A stretch of 64,000 nucleotides of DNA from assembly GCF_016937515.1 (NCBI RefSeq), contig NZ_JAFHKM010000002.1, positions 3,281,001-3,345,000 on the forward strand, in the 5' to 3' direction. This document shows positions 43,748-52,299 of the stretch, one piece after another. Under the pieces are notes generated by a model. It was given only the letters and a program-made list of their open reading frames with translations, did not search any database and had not been told where the DNA came from. A program made the position numbers and the translations under genes. Numbering within the stretch: position 1 is the stretch's first letter; each line of letters opens with the position of its first letter. The stretch comes from Cohnella algarum. Its GTDB lineage: Bacteria > Bacillota > Bacilli > Paenibacillales > Paenibacillaceae.

Positions 43748-45319
43748 TCAAGCGCCTTTCGCGTCTTTGTCTTGCAGCAAATGCTCGGCCAGCGCCTGCT
43801 GCAGCGTTCCTTTGGTCATCGCTTTATGCGTAAACGTAAGGTCCGAAGAAATCATGATCTTTACGGTTTTCGGCCTGAGCCCCGTGATCGTCGTTTGGCA
43901 GCCCATCATTTTAATTCCGTCGATCATGCGAATGAGGCGGACGATCACTTCGGCCTCCATCTTCAAGACGCCGGAAAGGTCGATGATCAACGATTCGATC
44001 CGGCGGTCGCCCAGATGCGAAATGACTTTGTCCTCGATCGCGGCCGACCGGTGCAAGTCGACGTCGCCGATCAGCGGCAAAATGGCGGTCGAAGGCGTAA
44101 CCGGGATGATGGGGACGGAAAGATCCTCCACGATCTCCTGCTGCGCGCGGATCAAGTTGTCCTTGAACTGGGAATAGCTCATGAAAAAATGGCTCAGAAA
44201 CAGATCCATCAATTCGTTGATGCGCTTTTCCAAATCGTAAAACTGCTCCTTGCTGCCCAGATAGTCGTTCATCAGATCGTAGTTGTAGAGAAAGTTCCAC
44301 ATCACGCGCCGCACGGCCTGAATCCATTCCAGCTTGAACGCGAGGGTCAGGGAATGCTTGGCCCAGCTGATTCCTTCCGTTCTGGCGAACGAGACGACCT
44401 CGTGCTCTCTGCCTTCGACGATGTACAGCACGAGCTTGTGGGCGTTAGCCACCAAATCGATGTTGCCGATCGCCATGATTTCGTCGATTTTTTCCCGCAC
44501 GTTGACCGCTTCCGCGAGCAGCCTTTCCTCGAAAGCGCTCCGGTTATGTTCGAAAAACTCCTTCAAGCTGCCGTTCTCGGTCCTTTCCAACTGCAACAAT
44601 ACCGCCGCCTCTCTTCTGACGCTATCGTCCTTTGTAAGAGGAAACGAAATCGTGAATTTCGTTCCGACGCTTTCTTCGCTTTCCACTTTGATCGTGCCGT
44701 TATTCTGATGAATGACCGAAAAGACGAACGTCAACCCCATGCCGGTTCCGTTTTCTTTCGTCGTGAAAAAAGGAGTGCCCAGCAGTTCGAGCTTTTTTTT
44801 CGGAATTCCGCTGCCGTTATCCTGTATGTATATCGTGACTTCGCTTTCGGAGGCGGACTGCCCGATCGTGATCGTGCCCTTGTCCGGTATGGCTTCGAAG
44901 GCGTTCTTCAGCAAATTGAACAGCGCTTTTTTGATCTGGTTTTTCTTGCAGACGATAAAGGTGCCCGGATGTTGAAAATGTTTGACGACCGTGACGCGGT
45001 AAAATTGATCCTGGAACAGCTGGGTCAGCGACTCCAGCTCCACGGTCAGGTCGAGCGATACGAAGGGCTCTTCCAGATCGGGCTTGGACATTTGAAGCAG
45101 GTTTTGCAGCACCGCGATCGCGTTTTCCAACTCGCTTTGGGCGATCTCGATATATTTTTGTTCGTTTCGTTCTTTCAGCAGCTGCAGAAAGCCTTTAACG
45201 GCCGTCAACGGATTTTTGACCTCATGGGCGATCCCCGCAGCAATTTGGCCTACCGATGCCAGTTGGCTCAGATGAACGTCGCTTTTTCTTGACGGTTGCG
45301 AATTTTCGGTCCAGTGCAT
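43748..45319 (-). CDS. Soluble histidine kinase fused to an RsbR-like STAS domain
   Basis: A 523-residue cytoplasmic protein without membrane segments. Residues 17-~85 form a HisKA domain with His32 in IAHEVKNPLTAVKG. HATPase_c follows to about 235 (NLLKNAFEAIP, DNGSGIPKKK, GTGMGLTFVF). A helical middle region resembling RsbR N-termini comes next, then a STAS domain from about 390. The usual STAS phospho-site region (DxTGVxxID[T/S]) reads DLSGVLKMEAEV, so the phosphorylatable residue is missing at the second position. This links a two-component kinase to a stressosome-type output. GGAGGAG serves the ATG at 45319. Confidence 0.85.
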   Translation of the reverse strand: MHWTENSQPSRKSDVHLSQLASVGQIAAGIAHEVKNPLTAVKGFLQLLKERNEQKYIEIAQSELENAIAVLQNLLQMSKPDLEEPFVSLDLTVELESLTQLFQDQFYRVTVVKHFQHPGTFIVCKKNQIKKALFNLLKNAFEAIPDKGTITIGQSASESEVTIYIQDNGSGIPKKKLELLGTPFFTTKENGTGMGLTFVFSVIHQNNGTIKVESEESVGTKFTISFPLTKDDSVRREAAVLLQLERTENGSLKEFFEHNRSAFEERLLAEAVNVREKIDEIMAIGNIDLVANAHKLVLYIVEGREHEVVSFARTEGISWAKHSLTLAFKLEWIQAVRRVMWNFLYNYDLMNDYLGSKEQFYDLEKRINELMDLFLSHFFMSYSQFKDNLIRAQQEIVEDLSVPIIPVTPSTAILPLIGDVDLHRSAAIEDKVISHLGDRRIESLIIDLSGVLKMEAEVIVRLIRMIDGIKMMGCQTTITGLRPKTVKIMISSDLTFTHKAMTKGTLQQALAEHLLQDKDAKGA

Positions 45320-45470
45320 GTAGGGCTCCTCCGATCTATCTGAATTCCTGTCCAAAAGGCGCGAGGGCTGTCCAGCCGAACGACTATTTTTCATCATTAT
45401 ACATGAATCCGAGAGAGATATCGTTGAATTTCCTAAATTATGGAGGACGGAGTTTTGGCTAGAAAAAAAC

Positions 45471-45500
45471 AAAAAAACGGTCGCGTCGGACCGTTTTTTT
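45471..45500 (-). terminator. Terminator downstream of the PepSY gene
   Basis: AAAACGGTC (45474-45482) pairs with GACCGTTTT (45489-45497) around a 6-nt loop, flanked by runs of A on the left and T on the right. On the minus strand it follows the PepSY gene by about 20 nt and ends in a long T tract. It could also work on the plus strand. Confidence 0.8.
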
Positions 45501-45519
45501 CAGAAATCAAGGCGGGGAA

Positions 45520-46287
45520 TCAATCGTCGTCGCGATCGTCGAAGTCATCGTCGAAGTTATCGTCGAAATCAACGTCGTCGTCATCATCGTCGTCGTCATC
45601 GTCGTCATCATATTCGATGGAAAGAATGCTGCCGGTATCGGTATGCACCTCCACCTCGGCTTCGCCCCGGGCCGTTCTGAATTTGACCTCGTAATGGCGT
45701 ACGCCGTCGTCGGACTCCAGCTTGGCGCGCACAACGGTTCCGGATACTTGTTCGGCGGCAATTTTAGCGGCTTGCTCCGCCGAAATCGGCGTTTTGCCGG
45801 AGGCGCTTGCCGTGCCGCTCGCCGAGCTGACCCCCGCGGGGGAACCGTTGCCTGCCGTGCCGCCGCCAGCTGCGGTGCCGTTGGCCGCGCCGTTCCCGTA
45901 CGCGCTGCCGGCCGCGCTGGCTTCGCTGCCCGTCGAGCCTGCCGATTCGACGATGACCGCCGATTGGCGAACGCGGCCGTCATCGTCGTCATCGTCGTCG
46001 AGTCCCGAACGCAGCGTTTTCCCGGTGTAGGCGTCGATGCGGACTTCGTACTCCCGGCGGTTTTTCTCGATATCAACGTCATAGTAAACCTGGCCGAAAT
46101 CCCGGTCCAATTCGATGCTCTCGACCTGGCCGTCCACGGCCGCAAGCGCCAGCTGCTTCGCCCGTTCGACGCCGATGAGTTTTTTGTCCGCCGCGAAGCT
46201 CGTCGACACGGCGCCGATGCCGGCGGCTCCAAGCGCGATGACGGCTGCGGACAGAGCGATAATGCGCATGTTCCTCTTGTTCTTCAT
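45520..46287 (-). CDS. Secreted PepSY-domain protein with poly-Asp tail
   Basis: A 255-residue protein with a signal peptide (MKNKRNMRIIALSAAVIAL, cleavage near SFAADK). Two PepSY repeats follow (about 35-100 and 165-225; VDGQVESIELDRDFGQVYYDVDIEKN in parts, YEVKFRTARGEAEVEVHTDTG). They are separated by a Ser/Gly/Ala-rich linker preceded by a seven-Asp run. The C-terminus is mostly Asp, an obvious candidate for binding cations such as calcium. It lies next to a second PepSY gene and a two-component pair on the same strand, so it may be part of a cell-envelope stress regulon. Confidence 0.85.
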   Translation of the reverse strand: MKNKRNMRIIALSAAVIALGAAGIGAVSTSFAADKKLIGVERAKQLALAAVDGQVESIELDRDFGQVYYDVDIEKNRREYEVRIDAYTGKTLRSGLDDDDDDDGRVRQSAVIVESAGSTGSEASAAGSAYGNGAANGTAAGGGTAGNGSPAGVSSASGTASASGKTPISAEQAAKIAAEQVSGTVVRAKLESDDGVRHYEVKFRTARGEAEVEVHTDTGSILSIEYDDDDDDDDDDDDVDFDDNFDDDFDDRDDD

Positions 46288-46399
46288 GTAAATGCTCCTC
46301 TCGCGGGTTTCGATTGCAAGTCTACTTTACGCCATCGAAATGAGAGGAGCGGGTTAAGAAGATTAGAAATGGATGAGAATTCGGGGACCCTTCGCGGCT

Positions 46400-47113
46400 T
46401 CAGGCGTCGTCGTCATCGTCGGCATCGTCGTCCGAATCGTTTTCGTCATCCCATGTGACGGACATAATCGCGCCGGAAATCGCATGGACCTGCACGATGG
46501 CGTCCCTGCCGTCGTCGACGTCGATCTCGACCAGATAGTAGGCGCCGCCGTCCGCGGTCCTTTTCAATTCGGCATCTTCGATTTCCCCGGCGACGTGGGC
46601 CGCGGCGAGCGACTTCGCTTTGGCCGGCGCAAGCAAGGCGGGCGGTTCCCCCGCGCTTTCCCCCGGCGCTTCCGTTTGGCCGCCGGAAGCGGGAGGCGGA
46701 GGCGGAGGCGCGGACCCGCCGGGCGCCGCGGTCGCGGTTCCGTTGCCGCCGCCGGCAGGGGGAGGCGGCGCCGCCTCCGAACCGGAAGCGGGCGGGCTTT
46801 GTTCCGTGCCGCCGGAGGGAGAGGGCTCGGCGGCCGCGGCTTCGATCAGCTGCAAATAGACGATCTCACCGCTGTAGGCGTCGGCCTCTACCTCATACAG
46901 CCCCCGGTCCGTTTGCAGGCGCATCCGGTATACCCCGCCGGATTTGGTCGTTTCCGAAACGATGCCGGGATAGCGGGCGAGCACCGCACGTTCCGCCGCT
47001 TCCCGGGACAGCGCGACGGCTTCTCCCGTCCACGGCTTCCAGATCAAAATCGCGACGATCGCGGCGACGGCCAATCCGCCCAGCCCGGCGATCCAACGTT
47101 GTCGTTTGTTCAT
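46400..47113 (-). CDS. Membrane-anchored PepSY-domain protein
   Basis: A 237-residue protein with an N-terminal membrane anchor (RWIAGLGGLAVAAIVAILIW). It has one PepSY unit at about 40-95, a long Pro/Gly/Ala-rich linker, a second PepSY unit at about 155-220 and an Asp-rich tail (DDENDSDDDADDDDDA). The architecture mirrors the secreted PepSY protein at 45520. It follows the histidine kinase gene by 72 nt on the same strand. GGGGGA precedes the ATG; an upstream in-frame ATG at 47149 lacks a better site. Confidence 0.83.
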   Translation of the reverse strand: MNKRQRWIAGLGGLAVAAIVAILIWKPWTGEAVALSREAAERAVLARYPGIVSETTKSGGVYRMRLQTDRGLYEVEADAYSGEIVYLQLIEAAAAEPSPSGGTEQSPPASGSEAAPPPPAGGGNGTATAAPGGSAPPPPPPASGGQTEAPGESAGEPPALLAPAKAKSLAAAHVAGEIEDAELKRTADGGAYYLVEIDVDDGRDAIVQVHAISGAIMSVTWDDENDSDDDADDDDDA

Positions 47114-47185
47114 GTCGAGTCCCCCGCGTTGTTTCGATAACCCCATCATACAGCAACAAGATGAGAATTCGCTGAGAGACGGGCG

Positions 47186-48547
47186 CTATGGCCGATCCGG
47201 AAGCGATATCGTCACCGTCGTTCCGACGCCCTCCAGGCTGTCCATCGCCAGTTCCGCGCCGATCGCTTCGGCGATTTCCTTCGCCAGCGACAAGCCGAGG
47301 CCGAAACCGCCGGTTTGCCTGCTGCGCGCCGTGTCCACCCGGTAAAAACGGTCGAACACCTTCGACAAATCCTGCTTCGGAATGCCGACGCCGCGGTCGG
47401 CGATGCGAATCCAGGCCGAAGGCGTTTCGCCGGAGGCGCCTATCGCCACGGCAATCGGCTCTTCGCTGTATTTTCGGGCATTGTCCAGAAAAATAAACAT
47501 CAGCTGCTTCAGCAAATGCTCGTCCGTTCGAACGAATATCGGCTCTTCGGCTCCTTCCAGATGAACGTCGCGCCGGTACGCGTTGCGGAAGGCGCCGACC
47601 GTCGCCGCCGCCAGTTCCGCAAGATCGAGCCTGACCGCCTTCGCGTTCCACTGCTCCTTGTTTCGGGCGAGCAGCAGCAGGCGCTCGGTCAATTCTCGCA
47701 TGCGGATCGCTTCCGAATGAATCGCTTCGATCGATTCGGCGAACAGATCCGGACGCTCCATGCCTTTTCGTTTCAGCAGGCTCGCATAGCTTTCGATGAC
47801 CGTCAAAGGGGTTTTCAATTCGTGCGAGGCGTTCGAAACGAACTGCTCCTGCTTTTCGAAATTGCTTTCCAGCAGGTCGATCATCCGGTTGAACGTTTGG
47901 CCCATTTCCGTAAGCTCGTCTTTGGAAGAGGTGTCCAGCTCAAGCCGTTTGAATCGGCCGCTCCGCCGGATGTCCCGCATCGTGCCGGTCATCGAACGAA
48001 TCGGCAGCGCGATTAGCCTGCCGAGCAGGCGGCTGGAGGCGACGACGGGAACGAGCGCGATGGCGGTGACGACGATCAAAACGAGCCGAAGCGTCCGCAG
48101 ATTGTCCGTCGTCTCCTGCAGGCTTTGCGTAATCTGCACGTTGGCGACGCTGCCATCCGTCCATATGACCGGAACCGACACAAGCGCGTATCGCTCGCCG
48201 CCGTGTTCGAACATATCGGTCGTTTTTTGCGGAAAATACGAGCTTTCGCGTTTGCTCAAAGCCGATTGCGACGGAGAAGTGACCGGTGCATAGCTTTCGC
48301 CCGGCCCGGTGACGACTTGCAGCATGCCGTTCGCGGGCACGTATGCGCGCAGCAAATCCGGCAGGCCGATCGTTCCGATGCTTTGCAGAATGCCGTTCGC
48401 GCTTGCGGCGGCTTCGGTTTCCGCCTGGCGGATTTCGCTGTCGATCGACAGCCGGGAAAAGACGAGGTAGATCGTCGCATTCATGACGACGAGCAGCACG
48501 GTAAACAAAAGGGACGAATAAAGATGGATTTTGTTCGTCAGCTTCAT
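47186..48547 (-). CDS. Sensor histidine kinase (HAMP-HisKA-HATPase_c)
   Basis: A 453-residue membrane kinase. TM1 is near residues 10-30 and TM2 near 153-172 around a 120-residue extracellular domain. HAMP follows (about 172-228), then HisKA with His242 in SNASHELKTPLTV, and HATPase_c with DNARKYSEEP, DRGVGIPKQDL and GGFGLGLSLAK. It pairs with the OmpR-type regulator, whose gene overlaps its start by 4 nt. The PepSY genes downstream suggest an envelope or metal-related signal; the signal itself is not readable. Confidence 0.94.
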   Translation of the reverse strand: MKLTNKIHLYSSLLFTVLLVVMNATIYLVFSRLSIDSEIRQAETEAAASANGILQSIGTIGLPDLLRAYVPANGMLQVVTGPGESYAPVTSPSQSALSKRESSYFPQKTTDMFEHGGERYALVSVPVIWTDGSVANVQITQSLQETTDNLRTLRLVLIVVTAIALVPVVASSRLLGRLIALPIRSMTGTMRDIRRSGRFKRLELDTSSKDELTEMGQTFNRMIDLLESNFEKQEQFVSNASHELKTPLTVIESYASLLKRKGMERPDLFAESIEAIHSEAIRMRELTERLLLLARNKEQWNAKAVRLDLAELAAATVGAFRNAYRRDVHLEGAEEPIFVRTDEHLLKQLMFIFLDNARKYSEEPIAVAIGASGETPSAWIRIADRGVGIPKQDLSKVFDRFYRVDTARSRQTGGFGLGLSLAKEIAEAIGAELAMDSLEGVGTTVTISLPDRP

Positions 48548-49239
48548 TTGTTTTCCTTCAGGACGTAGCCGACTCCGCGTACGGTTTGGATCAGTTCGGG
48601 CTGCCTTCCGTGGTCGATTTTTTTGCGGACATAGCGGATGTAGACGTCGACGACGTTCGTTTCTCCGGCATAATCGTAGCCCCAGACCGCCTCCAGAATT
48701 TGCTCCCGACCCAGCACCTGGCGCTTGTTTCTCAGCAGGTAGACGAGCAAATCGAATTCCCTCGGCGTCAGTTCGACCGGGTCGCCGCCCCTAAGCACTT
48801 CCCGCGTTTTTTCGTTGACTTTCAAATCCGCCGCCGTCAGCCATTCCTCCCCGGCCGTTTCGGCGGGAGCCGCGGCGCGATGGCGGAGAGAGGCGCGGAT
48901 GCGGGCGAGCAGCTCTTCGATCTGAAACGGTTTCGTCATATAATCGTTGGCTCCGTAATCGAGTCCGGATACTTTGTCCTCGACGGAGTTTTTGGCCGTC
49001 AGCAAAATGACCGGAGTATGCGGATCCTGCGTTCGAATCCGGCGCAGCAGCTCGATTCCGCTCATGCCGGGGAGCATGACGTCCAGCAGGATCAAATCCC
49101 AGCCGCCCCTGCGGTAAGCTTCAAGGGCGTCGAGGCCGTTGGCGAATCTCGCCGTTCGATAGCCTTCGATTTCCAGCTCGATTTCCAGCAGCCGCGATAT
49201 TTTTTCTTCGTCTTCGACGATCAAAATCGATTTGTCCAT
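48544..49239 (-). CDS. OmpR/PhoB-family response regulator
   Basis: A 231-residue regulator with a receiver domain (EDEE at 9-12, phospho-acceptor Asp53 in LLDVMLPG, switch Thr in LLTAKN and Lys in MTKPF). The winged-helix output domain spans about 130-228 (LTPREFDLLVYLLRNKRQVLGREQIL, in parts; VDVYIRYVRKKID). It is encoded just upstream of its kinase, with a 4-nt overlap, and likely controls the PepSY genes that follow. Confidence 0.95.
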   Translation of the reverse strand: MDKSILIVEDEEKISRLLEIELEIEGYRTARFANGLDALEAYRRGGWDLILLDVMLPGMSGIELLRRIRTQDPHTPVILLTAKNSVEDKVSGLDYGANDYMTKPFQIEELLARIRASLRHRAAAPAETAGEEWLTAADLKVNEKTREVLRGGDPVELTPREFDLLVYLLRNKRQVLGREQILEAVWGYDYAGETNVVDVYIRYVRKKIDHGRQPELIQTVRGVGYVLKENK

Positions 49240-49246
49240 GACCCGG

Positions 49247-50050
49247 TCACCACATCATCCAAGCGAAAAAGACCGCCGCCAGCACGAAGCGGTACGCCGC
49301 GAACCACTCGAGCTTGAGCCGCTTGATCAAATTGAGGAAGGTGACGACCGCGAGCATGGCGACGACGAACGCGGCGACGAAGCCGATCCCGAAGAGAGCG
49401 AGCGCGTCCGAGGTCAAATATTCCCGGCTGTCGTACATGTCGAGAATCGTGGCGCCGAGCATGACCGGGACGGAGATGATAAACGTAAAATCGGCCGCCG
49501 CTTTTTGGCTCGTTCCGAGCAGCAGCCCGCCGGAAATCGTCGAGCCCGACCGCGAAAACCCGGGCCACAAAGCCAGGCATTGAAAAAGGCCGATCCCCAG
49601 CGCCTGCTTGTAGCTGATGTCGTCGGTGTTCTCCGCGGTCACTTTGCGTTTCGCTCTTGCGGCGATAATCATCAGCACCCCGCCGGCAATGAGGCCGACG
49701 AGCACGGGTTCCGGCCCGAACAAGGTGCCTTTGATGAAGTCTTTCAGGATCAGATAGACGACGAGAGCGGGAATCATGGCCAGAATCATATGGATGGCGT
49801 TGAGTTTGTTTTTGGCCGAGAAATCGAAGGCGAACAAATCCTTCAGGATGGACATGTAGCGGCCCCAGTACAGGATAAGGACGGCCATCACGGCGCCGAG
49901 CTGGATGACGATTTTGAAGGTGGTCGCCGCGTCTCCTTCGAAGCCCAGCAAGTCGCCGGCCAAAATCAGATGCCCGGTGGACGAAACGGGGAGAAACTCG
50001 GTCAGGCCTTCGATAACGCCTAAAATAATCGCGCTTATTACGTCATTCAT
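49247..50050 (-). CDS. uppP: Undecaprenyl-diphosphate phosphatase UppP
   Basis: This 267-residue membrane enzyme recycles undecaprenyl diphosphate to the monophosphate carrier for cell-wall synthesis; overexpression gives bacitracin resistance in known cases. Both hallmark motifs are intact: EGLTEFLPVSSTGHLIL at about residues 14-30 and PGFSRSGSTISGG near 160-172, with about eight membrane segments. The start at 50050 is supported by GAAAGGCGG on the minus strand; a longer frame adds a basic non-family extension. It lies 7 nt upstream of the response regulator, so it may be part of that envelope-stress operon. Confidence 0.95.
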   Translation of the reverse strand: MNDVISAIILGVIEGLTEFLPVSSTGHLILAGDLLGFEGDAATTFKIVIQLGAVMAVLILYWGRYMSILKDLFAFDFSAKNKLNAIHMILAMIPALVVYLILKDFIKGTLFGPEPVLVGLIAGGVLMIIAARAKRKVTAENTDDISYKQALGIGLFQCLALWPGFSRSGSTISGGLLLGTSQKAAADFTFIISVPVMLGATILDMYDSREYLTSDALALFGIGFVAAFVVAMLAVVTFLNLIKRLKLEWFAAYRFVLAAVFFAWMMW

Positions 50051-50254
50051 TCGTCGTATTCCGCCTTTCTTTTTTGAATCGCGAGATTGGGAGACGAAGC
50101 CGCGTTCGCGGACCCGGTACAAGCGGCTGCCGTTTCTTCATGCTATTATACCCGCTGGGAGGACAGAACCGAAATCAAATCATAGATTCCGAAAGATAAA
50201 AAAATGATAAACGCTAGGAACGCCTGCTTGAAAACGAATGCCGGTCCGGCTCGC

Positions 50255-50365
50255 GGCGAATTCGCGAGCTCTGTCCGGGGGAGAGCCGGGGCGAATCCGC
50301 GAACCCTGTCGGGGGAGAGCCGCAGGGAAATTGCGATCCCTGTCCTAAGGAGATCCGCGGCAAAT
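50255..50365. repeat. 35-bp tandem repeat
   Basis: About three copies of a 35-bp unit start with GGCGAATCCGCGA (50255, 50290, 50325 and a partial at 50359), each followed by CCCTGTC..GGGGAGAGCCG. Copies diverge at several positions. It fills the gap between uppP and the fni gene; no gene is seen there. Confidence 0.75.
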
Positions 50366-50421
50366 CCGCCGGCTTTCGTTTGCCGGAGAAGGGGGAGTCA
50401 CGGGGGACGGCGCGCGTAGGG

Positions 50422-51456
50422 CTAGATGCTTGCCAGGCGGTTCGTGGCGCGCAGCTCCGCGATCGTGGCGGCGCCGATGCCGAACATGGCCGTGCGCAGC
50501 TCGCGCTCCAGCCGCTCGGCCAGGGACGACAGCATGTCGGGCGACGTCACGGCGGGTAGCAGCAGCGAGCGTCCGAACCCCGCCAAATGGGCGCCGAGCG
50601 CCAGCGACTTGGCGGCATCGACGCCGTTTGCGAGCCCGCCGCTCGCGATGAGCGGAATGTCCGGGAGCTGTCGCCGGACTTCCCGCACGCATTCCGCCGT
50701 CGGAATGCCCCAGTCGGCGAACGCTTCCGCGGCGAGTCGCGCGACCGGATCGGCGGAGCGATGCTTTTCCACCTGGCTCCAGGACGTGCCGCCGGCACCG
50801 GCGACATCGAGGAACGCGACGCCCGCGTCCGCCAGGCGCTCGGAAACGTCGGCCGCGATCCCCCAGCCGACCTCCTTGACTCCGACCGGGAACGGAAGCC
50901 GGCGGCACAACTCCCCGATCCGCTTCAGCAATCCGCGAAAATCGGTATTCCCCTCCGGCTGGAACGCCTCCTGCAAGCTGTTCAGATGAAGCACGAGCGC
51001 ATCGGCTTCGAGCTTTTCCGCGGCCCGCATGCATTCGTCGTATCCGAAGCCGTAATTGAGCTGAACGGCGCCCAGATTCGCGAGGATGGGGATGTCCGGC
51101 GCGAATCGGCGAACCCGAAACGTCTCCATCAGCTCCGGACGCTCGATCGCCGCGCGCATGGACCCGACGCCGTACGCCCAGCCGCGCGTCTGCGCCAGAA
51201 CCGCCAGGTTGCGGTTAATATTCGAAGCCTGTTCCGTCCCCCCGGTCATCGAGCTGATCAGAAACGGAGCGCCCAGCTTCCGGCCGAGGAATTCGGTATC
51301 GGTGCGCACGGCCGCGTAATCGATCTCCGGCAGCGCCTGATGACGGAAGCGGTACCGTTCGAAGCCGGTCGTGATGCGTTCGCCCTCGACCCGCTCGTTC
51401 AGGCAAATTTCGATGTGCTGGCTTTTTCGCCGCTCGGTTGCGTTCGGTTCTTCCAT
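50422..51456 (-). CDS. fni: Type 2 isopentenyl-diphosphate delta-isomerase
   Basis: A 344-residue FMN- and NADPH-dependent TIM-barrel enzyme that interconverts IPP and DMAPP for isoprenoid synthesis. Motifs: RKSQHIEICLNE at the N-terminus, ISSMTGGTEQASNINRNLA, GVGSMRAA, HLNSLQEAFQPEGNTDF, VKEVGWG, DVAGAGGTSW and the flavin-phosphate region ASGGLANGVDAAKSLALGA. The start is ATG 51456, after GAGGTAGAACGATC on the minus strand. It appears monocistronic. Confidence 0.95.
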   Translation of the reverse strand: MEEPNATERRKSQHIEICLNERVEGERITTGFERYRFRHQALPEIDYAAVRTDTEFLGRKLGAPFLISSMTGGTEQASNINRNLAVLAQTRGWAYGVGSMRAAIERPELMETFRVRRFAPDIPILANLGAVQLNYGFGYDECMRAAEKLEADALVLHLNSLQEAFQPEGNTDFRGLLKRIGELCRRLPFPVGVKEVGWGIAADVSERLADAGVAFLDVAGAGGTSWSQVEKHRSADPVARLAAEAFADWGIPTAECVREVRRQLPDIPLIASGGLANGVDAAKSLALGAHLAGFGRSLLLPAVTSPDMLSSLAERLERELRTAMFGIGAATIAELRATNRLASI

Positions 51457-51680
51457 GATCGTTCTACCTCCACGATACCAGCATTGCACAGCCGGTACCG
51501 GTTCTAAACCTACCTGGGGCCTGTCCGCTCCTGCAATTGGTCGCCGGGCGGCAGCGAATCGCTTTTTCTTTTGGCGATGGGATTAGCAGACGTATCGTAT
51601 CCCGCGAGGAGTTGACGAAGCTTTCCGCTTTCGCGCCGATTTTTAACTTCTATAGGTAATATGGCTGTTTCGCAGAACTA

Positions 51681-51905
51681 TTTGAGTCGTGGGCTACCCA
51701 TCTCACCGCCTTCGCGCGCAAGCTGGCGAACCATTTGAGTCGTGGCTGCCCATCTCACCGCCTCCGCGCGCAAGCTGGCGAACCATTTGAGTCGTGGCTG
51801 CCCATCTCACCGCCTCCGCGCGCAAGCTGGCGAACCATTTGAGTCGTGGCTGCCCATCTCACCGCCTTCGCGCGCAAGCTGGCGAACCATTTGAGTCGTG
51901 GCTGC
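51681..51905. repeat. 52-bp tandem array D (TTTGAGTCGTGG units)
   Basis: TTTGAGTCGTGG occurs at 51681, 51734, 51786, 51838 and 51890, giving spacings of 53, 52, 52 and 52; the extra base is an added G in the first copy. The unit includes CCCATCTCACCGCC and GCAAGCTGGCGAA. It is a diverged member of the family in arrays A and E (shared GTCRTGGC..CYCATCT). Symmetry is weaker here than in the other arrays. From 51457 to 51680 and 51906 to 52140 I see no gene; the latter part is AT-rich. Confidence 0.92.
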
Positions 51906-52165
51906 TCTTTTTAACCAGCCATTCCATGCTTGCGGCGATCGACGGCATAGCGGTCGCCTTTGCCGGAGGAGATTTTCTTGGTCCTTTGTTGGCCAATAGT
52001 TCCATACATCCAAGACATCCAAGACATCCAAGGCAAGTTCGAAGCGATCCTACTGTCCTGTTCTTGAATCGAATTTCCTAATTCCAAGGATAAAATTTAC
52101 GAAAAAATACACCTTTAAATCCTGCTTCCAACTCTGGTTGACGTTAAATTTTAGTAAAAAGTATC

Positions 52166-52195
52166 TATATCAAAAGAAGTCGAATTTTGTATAAT
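52166..52195 (+). promoter_or_regulatory. Probable promoter of the SLH protein gene
   Basis: A perfect TATAAT (52190-52195) lies in an AT-rich stretch about 105 nt before the start codon. No convincing -35 hexamer is present 16-18 nt upstream (sequence TATATC), so strength may come from the A-rich upstream tract. The long leader is typical of surface-layer genes. Confidence 0.5.
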
Positions 52196-52299
52196 CATGG
52201 GGTAACTGCCATTGCAGGCAAGAAAACGGAGGGGGCCGGCGGGAGAAAGAAGGTTTGCGGAAGCATTTAACAGACGAATCGACTGAAGGGGTTAACGAC

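Noticed and set aside
45507..46232. Alternative minus-strand frame over the PepSY gene rich in Thr/Met/Ser
   Set aside because: It is the frame-shifted reading of the poly-Asp codons; the PepSY frame has a signal peptide and domains.
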